Origin: a methanotrophic endosymbiont of Bathymodiolus puteoserpentis (Logatchev)
GTDB lineage: Bacteria; Pseudomonadota; Gammaproteobacteria; Methylococcales; Methylomonadaceae
Direction of reading: 5' to 3'
DNA: 64,000 nt
Assembly: GCF_900128525.1 (NCBI RefSeq)
Contig: NZ_FQTQ01000063.1
Coordinates: 42,100 to 106,099 of the forward strand
The position numbers were made by a program, and so were the translations under genes. This document shows positions 17,300 to 26,591 of this stretch, piece by piece. Numbering within the stretch: position 1 is the first letter of the stretch; every line of letters begins with the position of its first letter. Below the pieces are notes generated by a model. It worked only from the letters and a program-made list of their open reading frames with translations. It ran no database searches and was not told the DNA's origin.

Positions 17300-18203
17300 C
17301 TAATCGCCCCCCACGACACGTTAAAACCACCGATCAGCTGATTGATACGCTGTTCAGAATGATCGCAGCTCACATCGGTCAGATGCGCATAGCGTGCCGT
17401 TGTCAACAGAGAACTATGCCCCAAGAACTGCTGGAGTTCCAGTAATCCAACGCCGGATTCTAAAAGATGTGTGGCATAGCTGTGACGTAGCGAGTGACAG
17501 GAAATCTTTTTTTTAGTCCCATTTCCTTAGTCACAAGTCCAATTGTCTTCTGCACACCTCCACGATCAAGCGGTGATTCAGCCAGATGCGCACCTTTTAG
17601 CCCCCGCGTCCGATTGGGGAACATCAATATGGGGTGCCGATGCAGCGCCCAAAATTGACGTAGCACCTGCAAGGTAGCGAGGGGCAAAGGGACAAGACGA
17701 TCCTTGTTGCCTTTTGCATTGCGGATATGCACCCGCATTCGCGTGGCATCAATATCCCCTACCTTCAGGTTTAAGCCCTCGCCCAGACGCAAGCCCATAC
17801 TGTAAACCGTAAAATAGAATACGCGGTAGCTTAACTGACGTGTCGACATAAACAGCTGCTGTGCCTCTGCAACCGTCACGATATCGGGAATACGCGTACA
17901 GCGTGGTGGTTTTATCATCGGAATATCGACCCAAGGCTTAGCAAGGACATGAGTGTAGAAAAACTTCAATCCATAGAGGTCTAGCTTAACGGCACTCCAG
18001 GAAAGGCGGCCAAGCAGATCATGAAAGTAATCCAGCAGCTGATCTTGAGACAGATTATCCAGATGCCCGTTAAAATAGGTTGCAATACGACGAATAGCCC
18101 GTGAATACGCCTCAATCGTTTTAGGTTGTAAGCCCTGAAGTTTTAAATGCTTGCAGTGGAGAGAATAATAATGGTTGTATTTTGATTCAAGAGATGGTTT
18201 CAT
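17296..18203 (-). pseudogene. Tyrosine recombinase of the IS91-like element, frameshifted
   Basis: The open frame from ATG 18203 codes 247 residues with an N-terminal SAM-like domain, catalytic Arg139 (SMGLRLGEG) and the lysine region NAKGNKDR, but stops at 17460 with an unrelated tail. Reading on in the -1 frame from an A8 run (17507-17514) gives [32 protein letters not shown] and a stop at 17296 that overlaps the transposase start. The HxxR, second His and nucleophilic Tyr are therefore in the other frame. This is either a mutation, a homopolymer sequencing error or programmed slippage. It is XerC-like; I see no integron-integrase-specific insert. Confidence 0.85.
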
Positions 18204-18326
18204 AACGACGTAACCTCATTGTTAGTTTAATGAGCTTGCAGGTTACCTTCCTATGCGAATAGAAGGAAGTGAGGTTACAACTTTAATTACCGGCGTGGTG
18301 GTTCTTTTCTCCGCGTTAGCGGCTTC

Positions 18327-18383
18327 GTCCAACAAGGCAAATCCAGCGGATAGTTTAAAGGGGCGATGATTTGGTCGTTAGAA
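18327..18383 (+). repeat. attC-like recombination site 2
   Basis: R'' GTCCAAC (18327-18333) fits RYYYAAC; R' GTTAGAA (18377-18383) deviates from GTTRRRY in the last base. CAAATC and GATTTG form the inner stem. R'' is the exact complement of GTTGGAC, the core at the left edge of cassette 2, as cassette logic predicts. The stem is weaker than in site 1. Confidence 0.55.
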
Positions 18384-18397
18384 TCTTTTGCCATTTT

Positions 18398-18439
18398 AAA
18401 AGCATAAGTCACGATAAGTTTCGGGGCTTATGCTTTTTT
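18398..18439. terminator. Hairpin terminator after the cassette region
   Basis: AAAAGCATAAG and CTTATGCTTTTTT form an 11-bp stem followed by a T-run on the plus strand; the minus direction has a TTTT tail. It lies 19 bp beyond the HDOD stop, so it may serve both directions. Confidence 0.65.
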
Positions 18440-18457
18440 ATACTGAGATTGCTAACT

Positions 18458-19312
18458 TTATCCGTGATAAAAAACTTTAAAAATTTGTTCAAATTTTTCA
18501 TGTGTTGTATCAAGGATCATACTTATTTCATCAATCGACATACCTAGGTTGTTTTGCCCTAAGTTACTCCAGTCTAAGTCTATTCGGCTATAAGTGTCTG
18601 CGACACGAATGATAGAGGCTAGCTTATGGTAAATACCTGTATTATCTGGATATGCGTGTAATCTTATAGAATCCGTAATTAGGTCTGGAAGGTTCCATAG
18701 TTTGGTCAGTGCCGCCCCCGTTTGAAAGTGGTCGAAGCCAATTAAGCTTTTTTCAATATCTATCTCAGTGAGGGCTGATTGTTGTCCCTCTTGTGCCTGA
18801 AACGCTAAAAAAGACTTTCTTGCTAGCTCAGGAATACGTAGAAGAAACACCAATTGACCAATGTTATGCACGAGTCCACAAAGAAAAGCGGAGTCAGAGA
18901 ATTCATTACTCAAGTGCTTGTCCAGCTCTTGAGCGATAAGTGCGCAGCGTAAGCTTCGTGCCCAGAAATCATGCATATTTATCATGTCTCCTGGCAAATT
19001 AGAGAATTTATCTATAATCACAGTACTAAGAACGATACTACGTAGTTCTTTAATGCCAATCATAGTTATTGCTCTGCTAATTGAAGTGATTTGTGCAGGA
19101 AACCCATAAAATGCACTGTTCACTATCTTAAGCAGTTTTAGCGATAAGGCTGCATCTTGTTCAATAATAAAAGCTGCATCCGCTAATGACTTATTAGGGT
19201 CTTCAGATACTTTTTGTAGTTCAAAGTAAATGTTAGGAGGTGAGGCTAGTTGTACGTCACCTTGTAATAAGTCGGCAATGGTTAAGCCGCTATGTAGTAA
19301 AGTGCTAGGCAT
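18458..19312 (-). CDS. HDOD domain signalling protein
   Basis: A 284-residue single-domain HDOD protein. Features are DAALSLKLLKIVNSAFYGFP, ITSISRAITMIGIKELRSIV, and the degenerate HD-type helix LCGLVHNIGQLVF. HDOD domains are non-catalytic relatives of HD-GYP phosphodiesterases and act as adaptors in c-di-GMP, chemotaxis or stress signalling. It appears to be a single-gene unit with its own terminator region. The regulatory target is unknown. Confidence 0.85.
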   Translation of the reverse strand: MPSTLLHSGLTIADLLQGDVQLASPPNIYFELQKVSEDPNKSLADAAFIIEQDAALSLKLLKIVNSAFYGFPAQITSISRAITMIGIKELRSIVLSTVIIDKFSNLPGDMINMHDFWARSLRCALIAQELDKHLSNEFSDSAFLCGLVHNIGQLVFLLRIPELARKSFLAFQAQEGQQSALTEIDIEKSLIGFDHFQTGAALTKLWNLPDLITDSIRLHAYPDNTGIYHKLASIIRVADTYSRIDLDWSNLGQNNLGMSIDEISMILDTTHEKFEQIFKVFYHG

Positions 19313-19408
19313 AGGTTATTAATCAATTAAGGGGCAGAAGACAACTTAGTATAAGGTGAATTTTTCTGTATGGATGAGGCAACTGTCATTTATTTTGTAT
19401 AAATAGTG

Positions 19409-20257
19409 CTAATTATTTTGTTCATATTTACGTCTAATGGCCTCATCTCGGGCATCATCGATTTCACGCATAATACTTTTGACATTAGCTTTTTTATTGC
19501 TTGTTTGAAAAATTCCCGTCAACTTTGTATCAGGGCTTAGCTTGCCAGTTTGATAAATTTTCCAGATTTCTTTGGCATATTGAGTGTTTAATAGCTCTGG
19601 GGCAAATCGACCAAAATAGCTTGCTAGATTATTAACATCTCGTTCTAGCATTTTAGCGGCATTATTATTCGCAGCAGCATCAACAGCTTGAGGTAAATCA
19701 ATAATAACGGGGCCGAGTTCATCAATTAATATATTGAATTCAGATAAATCACCGTGAACGAGCCCAGCACATAGCATTCTGACCACTTCGGTTATTAATA
19801 AGCCATGATATTCAAGTGCTTGTTCTTGATTCAAAACAAGATCATTCAGTCTAGGCGCGGCAGCTCCATGTCCATCGGTCACAAGCTCCATAAGTAATAC
19901 GCCTTCGACAAAGTTATAAGGCTGCGGTACGCGTACGCCAGCTGCTGCAAGTCTATATAAAGCATCTACTTCGGCATTTTGCCAAACTTCTTCTTGTTGT
20001 TTACGCCCAAACTGGGATTTTTTTTGCATTGCACGTGCTTGTCGGCTATTGCGTACCTTGCGGCCTTCTTGATACAAAGCTTGCTTATGAAAACCGCGTT
20101 TATTGGCGGCTTTATATACTTTGGCGCAGCGAATTTCACCTTCAGAAAGCACCACATAAACAGCTGCTTCTTTGCCGCTTTTTAGTGGGTGAATGACTTC
20201 CTCAATAAAGCCATCGGCTATCAGTGACTCAAGACTTTTTGGGGGTTTCATTGCCAT
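19409..20257 (-). CDS. RIO1-family serine protein kinase
   Basis: A 282-residue RIO-type kinase. It has the RIO ATP-binding region PLKSGKEAAVYVVLSEG, the hinge-type segment LLMELVTD, the catalytic loop VHGDLSEFNIL, and the metal loop IIDLPQAVD. The length and sequence match the bacterial RIO kinases annotated next to stress genes in gammaproteobacteria (PA4780-like). Substrates in bacteria are poorly known. It is a lone gene on the minus strand. Confidence 0.9.
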   Translation of the reverse strand: MAMKPPKSLESLIADGFIEEVIHPLKSGKEAAVYVVLSEGEIRCAKVYKAANKRGFHKQALYQEGRKVRNSRQARAMQKKSQFGRKQQEEVWQNAEVDALYRLAAAGVRVPQPYNFVEGVLLMELVTDGHGAAAPRLNDLVLNQEQALEYHGLLITEVVRMLCAGLVHGDLSEFNILIDELGPVIIDLPQAVDAAANNNAAKMLERDVNNLASYFGRFAPELLNTQYAKEIWKIYQTGKLSPDTKLTGIFQTSNKKANVKSIMREIDDARDEAIRRKYEQNN

Positions 20258-20491
20258 TTTTTATTACCTATCTTAAAAATTTGGAGGTAGAGCTTTTAGT
20301 TTACTCGCTTCAGTCAAGAAAAAACAAATCATAGAGAGTATAAAGAAATGACGTTTAGATATTTCTTTTCCATATCTAAATTATTTATCTTTATGGGGCA
20401 TTCCCTAGCTCTTTTATCAAGAGTTTTCTTTTCTACAGGAGGTTTCTGTTAGAGCGTGCAGAGAAATGAGGATATATAGTATTGAGCTATA
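20258..20491. other. Intergenic region without a convincing gene
   Basis: 234 bp between the RIO kinase and efpL-like genes. The only ORF of note is 34 codons on the plus strand (20348-20452), hydrophobic and without a Shine-Dalgarno; I do not call it. Confidence 0.5.
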
Positions 20492-21061
20492 TTACGACGC
20501 ACGCGACATATATTTCCCCGTCGTCGTATTGATTTTTATAATTTCACCAGTTTCTAGATACTCAGGTACTTGAACTTCCAATCCTGTAGGTAAAATTGCA
20601 ACTTTAGTTCTTGCGGTTGCTGAGGAGCCTTTAATACCAGGCGCTGTTTCTATGATTTCTAAATCAACAGAAGCTGGAAGTTCAATACCTAGAATATTAT
20701 CCTCCATAATAAGAGCAGTAATCCCCTCTAAGCCTTCAGTAATATATTCTTTTTGGCCTTCAAGGTCATCATCATTTAAGTTGTACTGGCTGTAATCATT
20801 CATATTCATAAACACATAGCTTTCGCCATCATTGTAAGAATATTGCACCTTTACTTGAATACAGTCTGCTTCTTTTAGAAAATCGTCTCCCTTGTAGACT
20901 TCGTCTAATTTTTGGCCAGTTTTTAAATTGGTATAACGTACTTTGTAGGCTGTTCCTGCTCCACGTGAAGAAGGGCTACGGGCTTCAAGTTGTTTTATGG
21001 CATGAGGGACATCATTAATATCAATGATCATTCCGCGTTTTAAGTCTGTCGCTTTAGGCAT
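20492..21061 (-). CDS. yeiP: Elongation factor P-like protein EfpL (YeiP)
   Basis: A 189-residue three-domain EF-P paralog. The beta3-loop reads EARSPSSRGAGTAYK, where the YeiP/EfpL subfamily has SPxxRGA with an unmodified arginine instead of the modified lysine (or arginine) of EF-P proper. C-terminal signatures are DLEIIETAPGIKGSSATAR and LEVQVPEYLETGE. EfpL relieves ribosome stalling at polyproline and related sequences. It follows proS with a hairpin between. The length matches the E. coli protein. Confidence 0.92.
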   Translation of the reverse strand: MPKATDLKRGMIIDINDVPHAIKQLEARSPSSRGAGTAYKVRYTNLKTGQKLDEVYKGDDFLKEADCIQVKVQYSYNDGESYVFMNMNDYSQYNLNDDDLEGQKEYITEGLEGITALIMEDNILGIELPASVDLEIIETAPGIKGSSATARTKVAILPTGLEVQVPEYLETGEIIKINTTTGKYMSRAS

Positions 21062-21082
21062 GGTTATTCCTGGTTATGTAAA

Positions 21083-21104
21083 ATGCCGATTTTGTCACCG
21101 GCAT
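21083..21104 (-). terminator. Hairpin between proS and the EfpL gene
   Basis: ATGCCG and CGGCAT pair around a loop, followed in the minus direction by TTTT. It lies just past the EfpL start and before the end of proS in plus coordinates, so on the transcript it follows proS... the stem is short (6-7 bp) and may be only an attenuator. Confidence 0.4.
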
Positions 21105-21116
21105 CTCATGTGGTAT

Positions 21117-22832
21117 TTATTCAGCTGTTTTTTCTCTTATAAAAGCAACAATCTCATCTAATGAAATATCACGGTTTTCACTATCAGTACGCGCACGATA
21201 TTCAACGCTATTATTATCTAAACCACGATCACCTAAAACAATTCGATGCGGAATACCGATCAGCTCCATATCAGAAAACATGAAACCTGCGCGTACTTTA
21301 CGATCATCAAATAAGACATCAACCCCCGCCTCTAATAAATCCTGATACAGTTGATTAGCTGCAACACGTAAGCGTTCTGATTTGTGCATATTCATTGGAC
21401 ATAGAGCGACGGTAAAGGGCGCGAGTTTAGCAGGCCAAATAATGCCGTTATCGTCATGGCTTTGCTCTACTGCCGCAGCAACAATACGAGAAATTCCGAT
21501 ACCATAGCATCCCATCGTCATCACTTCGCTTTTACCGCCTTCGTTAATCACAGTCGCATTCATCGCAGAGCTGTATTTAGTACCTAATTGAAATATATGT
21601 CCGACTTCGATACCGCGCACTATATTTAGTACGCCTTTGCCATCTGGACTAGGGTCACCAGCAACAACCGAACGTAAGTCAGCAATTTCAGCAGGGGGAG
21701 CTAAATCCCTTTCCCAATTAACGCCGGTATAATGTTTACCTTCTTGATTTGCACCACATATAAAATCAGACAAAACCGTCACGCTACGATCAGCGATAGT
21801 ACGAATACTTAGACCAATAGGGCCTATTGAGCCAGGCTTACATTGACAAGCAGCTGCCACTTCTTCATCACTAGCAAATGCTAATGGCGTTAGAATGCCG
21901 TCAATTTTTTCTACTTTGATGTCATTAAGTTCGTGGTCTCCTCTTAATAACAAGGCAACTAAACTACCTTCCTCTTCACCTTTAACTATCAGCGTTTTAA
22001 GGCATTGCTCAGCAGAAACATTTAAGAATTGAGTCAGCTCTTCGATACTATGTTGGTTTGGCGTGTCAATCAATGTTAAATCTTGTGTTGCTGCACTGCG
22101 TGAAGCTGTAGGCATCAGTGCTTCTGCTTTTTCAACATTGGCTGCGTAACTGCTTTCTGTAGAAACCGCAATGGCATCTTCACCACTCTCAGCCAGTACA
22201 TGAAATTCATGTGAAACAGCACCGCCAATGGAGCCCGAATCAGCAATAACCGCACGAAAGTCTAAACCAAAGTTATTAAAAATAGCATGGTAGGCTGTGT
22301 GCATAATATCATAGGTTGCTTGTAGTGATTCTTGGCTTAAATGAAAAGAATAAGCATCTTTCATAAGAAATTCACGCGCACGCATAATCCCAAAGCGTGG
22401 GCGAATTTCATCACGAATTTTAGTTTGTATTTGAAAATAAGTGATGGGTAACTGTTTGTAACTTTTTAGTTCATTACGCGCTAAATCAGTGACAATTTCT
22501 TCAGCAGTAGGCCCTAAACAAAATTCTCTATTATGGCGATCTGTTAAGCGAGCTAATTCAGGACCATATTGTTCCCAGCGTCCCGTTTCTTGCCATAATT
22601 CAGCGGGTTGTAAAGATGGCATTAATACTTCCAGCGCCCCTGTTTTTTCTATTTCTTTGCGCGTAATCTGTTCAACTTTACGCAGTACGCGCAAACCTAA
22701 AGGCAACCAAGTATAAAGACCTGAGGCAAGCTTACGAATAAGCCCCGCACGAATCATAAGTTTATGGCTGGCAATTTCTGCATCGGCTGGCGTTTCTTTA
22801 ACGGTATTAAGGGGGAATTGTGAGGTACGCAT
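21117..22832 (-). CDS. proS: Prolyl-tRNA synthetase
   Basis: A 571-residue bacterial-type ProRS charging tRNA-Pro. Class II motifs are seen: motif 1 in the region [22 protein letters not shown], motif 2 [20 protein letters not shown], and motif 3 [14 protein letters not shown]. The editing (INS) domain occupies about residues 225-390 and the anticodon-binding domain is C-terminal. Full length. It is adjacent to the EfpL gene, so two proteins for proline translation are encoded together. Confidence 0.97.
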   Translation of the reverse strand: MRTSQFPLNTVKETPADAEIASHKLMIRAGLIRKLASGLYTWLPLGLRVLRKVEQITRKEIEKTGALEVLMPSLQPAELWQETGRWEQYGPELARLTDRHNREFCLGPTAEEIVTDLARNELKSYKQLPITYFQIQTKIRDEIRPRFGIMRAREFLMKDAYSFHLSQESLQATYDIMHTAYHAIFNNFGLDFRAVIADSGSIGGAVSHEFHVLAESGEDAIAVSTESSYAANVEKAEALMPTASRSAATQDLTLIDTPNQHSIEELTQFLNVSAEQCLKTLIVKGEEEGSLVALLLRGDHELNDIKVEKIDGILTPLAFASDEEVAAACQCKPGSIGPIGLSIRTIADRSVTVLSDFICGANQEGKHYTGVNWERDLAPPAEIADLRSVVAGDPSPDGKGVLNIVRGIEVGHIFQLGTKYSSAMNATVINEGGKSEVMTMGCYGIGISRIVAAAVEQSHDDNGIIWPAKLAPFTVALCPMNMHKSERLRVAANQLYQDLLEAGVDVLFDDRKVRAGFMFSDMELIGIPHRIVLGDRGLDNNSVEYRARTDSENRDISLDEIVAFIREKTAE

Positions 22833-22973
22833 GTATATTTAAGAAAGTGAAATAAAAGAAAACAACTATTTTACCTAGCCTAATCCTATTTAGTCATGTT
22901 TTGTTGTATTTTTGTTTGCTGGCTGGGCTTTATAGGTGGGAGTTTATGCTTACCGACTAAAGTAGCAGCATTG

Positions 22974-23693
22974 CTAAGCAAAAATCTCTTCAAGAAAATT
23001 CTGCATACTTTTCCAAGCGCGTTTAGCGGCAACTTCATTATAAAGCATGCCTAAATCAGGAGCATTAGCTTGTGGGTTAGTGAAAGCATGTACGGTATGC
23101 CCATAACTGTGTAATTGCCAGTCAACGTTTAAATCGGTCATTTCTTGCATAAAAGCATTGCATTGTTCCGGTGAGGCCAAAGGATCATCATGCCCGTGTA
23201 AAGCTAATACTTTAGCAAGGACGGGTTTGTCTGTGGTATGAATAGGGGGATTTAATAAGCCATGAAAACTGACTACGCCTTGCAGGTTAGCGCCCATACG
23301 CGCTAGATCTAATACGCAGAGACCACCAAAACAAAAACCGAGTGCAGCAACTTTATCGTCATTAACCCAAGGTAATAATTTAACAGCATATAAAGCAGCA
23401 TGAATACGTTGCTGTAATAGCTTACGATTATCCATAAAAGGCTGCATAAGCTGTGCATTTTCTTCCGGAGTAGTGCCTATTTTGCCCTGACCATACATGT
23501 CTAAGGCAAAAGCAACATAACCCAATTCAGCAAGTTCTTTTGCCTTTGCATCAACAAAAGCATCTCGCCCGCTCCAAGTATGGCTGATTAATACCGCGGG
23601 GCGCCTGTCTGAATTGCTATCGTCATATGCGAAAAAACCTTCTAATAAAGTATCGCCATCTAAATAGTTAATTGTATTAGATACTATTGCCAT
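22974..23693 (-). CDS. Dienelactone hydrolase family protein
   Basis: A 239-residue alpha/beta hydrolase of the dienelactone hydrolase type. The nucleophile is the cysteine in LGFCFGG, and the acid and base are in HGHDDPL and GHTVHAFTNP. It has no signal peptide, so it is cytoplasmic. It starts a three-gene minus-strand neighbourhood with the Dabb protein and phosphatase. The physiological substrate is unknown; many members hydrolyse small esters or lactones. Confidence 0.9.
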   Translation of the reverse strand: MAIVSNTINYLDGDTLLEGFFAYDDSNSDRRPAVLISHTWSGRDAFVDAKAKELAELGYVAFALDMYGQGKIGTTPEENAQLMQPFMDNRKLLQQRIHAALYAVKLLPWVNDDKVAALGFCFGGLCVLDLARMGANLQGVVSFHGLLNPPIHTTDKPVLAKVLALHGHDDPLASPEQCNAFMQEMTDLNVDWQLHSYGHTVHAFTNPQANAPDLGMLYNEVAAKRAWKSMQNFLEEIFA

Positions 23694-23702
23694 TTTAGTA
23701 GC

Positions 23703-24086
23703 CTATTGATTACCGAAATTATAAACAACCACTCTATTAACTAAAGGTTTTAGTTGGTCTTTGAGCATTTGTTTATGTTTTTTACTTTTCATATAATTTT
23801 TAAACGCTTTTGTATTTTCAAAAGTTACCGTTACCGCAACATCAAAAGTATCATCGACTTTTGGACGATTACTTGGGATAACTGCACTAACATGGCGTGA
23901 TAAAACGCCCGGTAATGCTTCTAATGCACGACTTGCTTTAATAAATTGCTCACGCATTTGTAAATTTCCAGGTTCTTTTAACCAAACGACAATAACATGA
24001 CTAACGCGTTGATCTGCTTGAGCATGTGCAATGTTAGCGCTAAAAAATGAACTGATAAATAATAAGCTAATGAATAATTTTTTCAT
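23703..24086 (-). CDS. Exported Dabb (stress-responsive alpha/beta-barrel) protein
   Basis: A 127-residue protein with a signal peptide (LFISLLFISSFFSANIAHA, cleavage near residue 22) and one Dabb ferredoxin-like domain: VSHVIVVWLKEPGN at its start and DVAVTVTFENTKAFKNYMKSKKHKQM in the second half. The family is dimeric and mostly of unknown function. The gene starts directly after the phosphatase stop and is 9 bp from the hydrolase gene, so the three form an operon. Confidence 0.85.
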   Translation of the reverse strand: MKKLFISLLFISSFFSANIAHAQADQRVSHVIVVWLKEPGNLQMREQFIKASRALEALPGVLSRHVSAVIPSNRPKVDDTFDVAVTVTFENTKAFKNYMKSKKHKQMLKDQLKPLVNRVVVYNFGNQ

Positions 24087-24578
24087 TTATATTTCTCCTG
24101 ATGCTCTTAAATAGGCTAAAAAGCCGGTTGAGGCTTCTTCGATTAAATCTAATACGTTTTCAAAACCATAAGCTCCCCCATAATAAGGATCGGGGACTTC
24201 GCGCGTTTTTAAGTGGGGCGCATAATCTAAAAATAACTTCAATTTATATTGGTGTTCTTCAGGACAGGCTTCGCGCATAATACTAAGGTTATCTTCATCC
24301 ATGGCAAGTAAATGATCATAATATTCAAAATCACCCATAATCACTTTACGAGCACGTAGTTTACTTAAATCGATCCCTCGTTCTTTAGCTACTTTTTGTG
24401 AACGCAAGTCAGGGGCTTCGTTAGTATGGTAGGCATGGGTTCCTGCAGAGTCTATAGAAAATCTATCATGCAGTTGTTCATCTAATAATAACTTATTAAA
24501 TACACCTTCTGCGCTGGGAGAGCGACAAATATTGCCCATACAAACAAATAGTACATTTATCTGTTTTTTGCTATTCAT
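24087..24578 (-). CDS. Low-molecular-weight protein tyrosine phosphatase
   Basis: A 163-residue arsenate-reductase-fold phosphatase. The P-loop CMGNICRS (C-x5-R-S) is near residues 13-20 and the general acid is in VPDPYYGG. Length is normal. It is probably first in an operon with the Dabb protein and hydrolase. Targets may be phosphotyrosine proteins or small molecules. Confidence 0.93.
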   Translation of the reverse strand: MNSKKQINVLFVCMGNICRSPSAEGVFNKLLLDEQLHDRFSIDSAGTHAYHTNEAPDLRSQKVAKERGIDLSKLRARKVIMGDFEYYDHLLAMDEDNLSIMREACPEEHQYKLKLFLDYAPHLKTREVPDPYYGGAYGFENVLDLIEEASTGFLAYLRASGEI

Positions 24579-24902
24579 AACTATCTGATTCCTTTAGGTG
24601 TTTATATGTTGTTATTTATATTAGTATTGAGTTGTTTACATCTGGCTTGGACACAAATACTTAACATGAATCCTTATTCTAATGATTAAAAAATAAATTG
24701 AAAGCCTTAGTTATTGTGGGCATGATAAAGGTGATGGTCTTAATTATGGTTATATGGTCGCGTTCGTAAAGCGGAGCTTCAAAGGTCTAGATTTATTGCG
24801 GCATCCTACAGGGTAAATGACTGAGTACAGCAAGAGTTCACCCTGAAGATATTTAAAGTAATGATTACTTTAATGATGCTTATAAACGGCATTGTACATG
24901 TC
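24579..24902. other. Intergenic region with a perfect inverted repeat
   Basis: 324 bp without a gene. It must hold the promoter for the phosphatase gene. TTAAAGTAA-TGA-TTACTTTAA (24853-24873) is a perfect 9-bp inverted repeat 30 bp past the viaA stop, either an operator or a weak terminator. Confidence 0.5.
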
Positions 24903-26591
24903 TTAATTTGACACTTGAATTTGCTTATTCGTATCCCATGCAGAATAATAATGTAGTGGCTCACATAATTGATGAATAGCATCACTTTTCCAGTTACCTA
25001 ATAACAAGCCATGCAAACGCAAACCCTGTTGTTTTTTTAATTTTTCTACCCGATTAAATAATAAGGTTTGCACGGGAAAGCGGCCATCAGAGATTAGTAA
25101 AATATCGGCATCTTGCCAGCCTTCCGTTTTTTGTTTCTCTAAAGCCATCAATAAAGGATGCACGACATCAGTACCACCATTAAAAGACTGTTGTAAAAAT
25201 TTTAATAATTTTGTTAATCCACCTTGCGTTAAGTCCAGCTCATGCTCAAGGACTTGCTCTAATCCCCCAAAAGCATAGACAAAACAATGCCGCTGCTCAT
25301 TAAAGGCAATGCGTAACCCTTCTAGAATAAGAGCTTTAGCAATCGTCTCTGGCATACCTTGCATAGAAGCTGAAGTATCTAGGCAAATAATAATGGGTCC
25401 ATAGGCCTTACTGCTTCGATCCTCTTTGGGTGGTCCATTAATATCTAGCTCTTGCTCAACGAGCATGGGGTCAGGCATTAAGCCACAATGACAGTAGGTC
25501 AGTAATTTTCTTTCAGCACGCTTGGCATACCAGAGCATTTTTAATTTAGGGTGCCCGAGCATCGCAAGTTCACTTGGGAGTAGGCGGCTCAGGTCATCAC
25601 TTAACACAATACCGCCAGTCTCCATTGCCGCTCTATCTGTCCAAGTCTCTTGTTCGACTGTCACTTCTCTGATGATAGGATTAAATACCTGTTCACTAAG
25701 CGAGTTTATTGCATCTTCACCAGCAACATGACGTAAACGCCCTAAAGTTGCCATCAGCTTTTGTAATTCGGGGAGTTCTTGCAGTAGCTTTCGGTAACGG
25801 ATAATATCGCGCCAGCCTTGCGCAGATAATATCCCCTGGCTTAAGTCCCAGCCTTTGCCTAATAACTCACCAAATTCAGTATAAACAGTAGAAAGTTCAT
25901 GCCAGCTATCGGCCAGTTCCTGCCAGTTTTTATCTAACTGTTCCGTGATGATAATATTTGCTTGTATGTCATCATCTGCTGTGGAAGCTGCGTTATGAGA
26001 AGAAGCTGGGCTTTGTTGGTTTACAAAAGGCGAGGTTAGTTCTGACTCACTATCGTTGGAAGTTATCGGCTTTGTAAGATTTATTCCTTGTGTAGCACTT
26101 TGGTTTATTTGAGTTGATGCGCTTTGGCTTTGCGGTTGCGCTGAAGGTTTGGGCTTATTATTGCTTGGTGGTATATGGTCGGCTAGACCTTCTTTATCTT
26201 TAAAAGATGAGTCTTTATTGTTGATTTTTTGCCGTTGCGCTAATTTATCAACAAAACCACCGGGCTTTAATGCGAAGTAATCTTCGGCACTGCTAATACC
26301 GCCTAAAATATCCTTTAATACGCTGTCTGTGAGTGTTTCCTGTTCTCGACAAAAGGGGGCAATATCTAAGGTTTCTAAACGCATTAAAATAGTACGTTTA
26401 ATAAACCCCTCGGGCCAATCTAAGTCGCTTTCTTCTGGTAAAATTCCCTTTAACAAGCATTGCCGCCAGTGTAAGATCGCTTTAACTCTTGGCATAAGGT
26501 CGCCATGAGTATGGGTAACAATATCTGTATAAAGCGCATCAGGAATATCATCAAGAAGCGCAAATTTAGCCTCGATTTCCTGAAAAAACAT
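24903..26591 (-). CDS. viaA: VWA domain protein ViaA
   Basis: A 562-residue protein with a C-terminal von Willebrand A domain. The MIDAS is complete: DTSAS in IICLDTSASMQG, the threonine in NGGTDVVHPL, and the aspartate in LLISDGRFP. The middle (about 130-215) is low-complexity, rich in Ser, Gln and Asn, longer than in the E. coli protein. The gene overlaps the stop of the MoxR ATPase gene upstream. RavA-ViaA is a chaperone-like pair acting on respiratory iron-sulfur enzymes in E. coli; the anchor/iron-sulfur fusion gene next door makes that context attractive here too. Confidence 0.85.
   Translation of the reverse strand: MFFQEIEAKFALLDDIPDALYTDIVTHTHGDLMPRVKAILHWRQCLLKGILPEESDLDWPEGFIKRTILMRLETLDIAPFCREQETLTDSVLKDILGGISSAEDYFALKPGGFVDKLAQRQKINNKDSSFKDKEGLADHIPPSNNKPKPSAQPQSQSASTQINQSATQGINLTKPITSNDSESELTSPFVNQQSPASSHNAASTADDDIQANIIITEQLDKNWQELADSWHELSTVYTEFGELLGKGWDLSQGILSAQGWRDIIRYRKLLQELPELQKLMATLGRLRHVAGEDAINSLSEQVFNPIIREVTVEQETWTDRAAMETGGIVLSDDLSRLLPSELAMLGHPKLKMLWYAKRAERKLLTYCHCGLMPDPMLVEQELDINGPPKEDRSSKAYGPIIICLDTSASMQGMPETIAKALILEGLRIAFNEQRHCFVYAFGGLEQVLEHELDLTQGGLTKLLKFLQQSFNGGTDVVHPLLMALEKQKTEGWQDADILLISDGRFPVQTLLFNRVEKLKKQQGLRLHGLLLGNWKSDAIHQLCEPLHYYSAWDTNKQIQVSN

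Larger units (their letters stand above)
15931..18293 (-). mobile_element. IS91-family element with accessory tyrosine recombinase
   Basis: The left end abuts CAAG (15927-15930), i.e. CTTG on the element strand, the known type of IS91 target next to the origin end, which lies 3' of the transposase gene as here. The right (terminus) end is placed approximately at ACCGG near 18293 by weak similarity to the inverted left end CCCGGTTTA. The element contains a Y2 transposase and, upstream and overlapping, a frameshifted tyrosine recombinase. No target duplication is expected for this family. Confidence 0.65.
15922..18377 (+). mobile_element. Integron-type cassette 2, interrupted by IS91-family element
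   Basis: The unit begins TTGGAC and ends at an attC-like site whose R'' is GTCCAAC, again the exact complement of its own left core GTTGGAC. Almost all of it is now the IS91-like element: only the first 9 bp, then perhaps 35 bp plus the attC remain on the two sides. No original cassette ORF is left. Confidence 0.6.

Noticed and set aside
17296..18203. Recombinase as an integron integrase IntI.
   Set aside because: It overlaps the IS91 transposase gene and lacks an evident IntI-specific insert; it fits the accessory recombinase of the element.
20348..20452. 34-codon hydrophobic ORF.
   Set aside because: It has no Shine-Dalgarno and no recognisable features.
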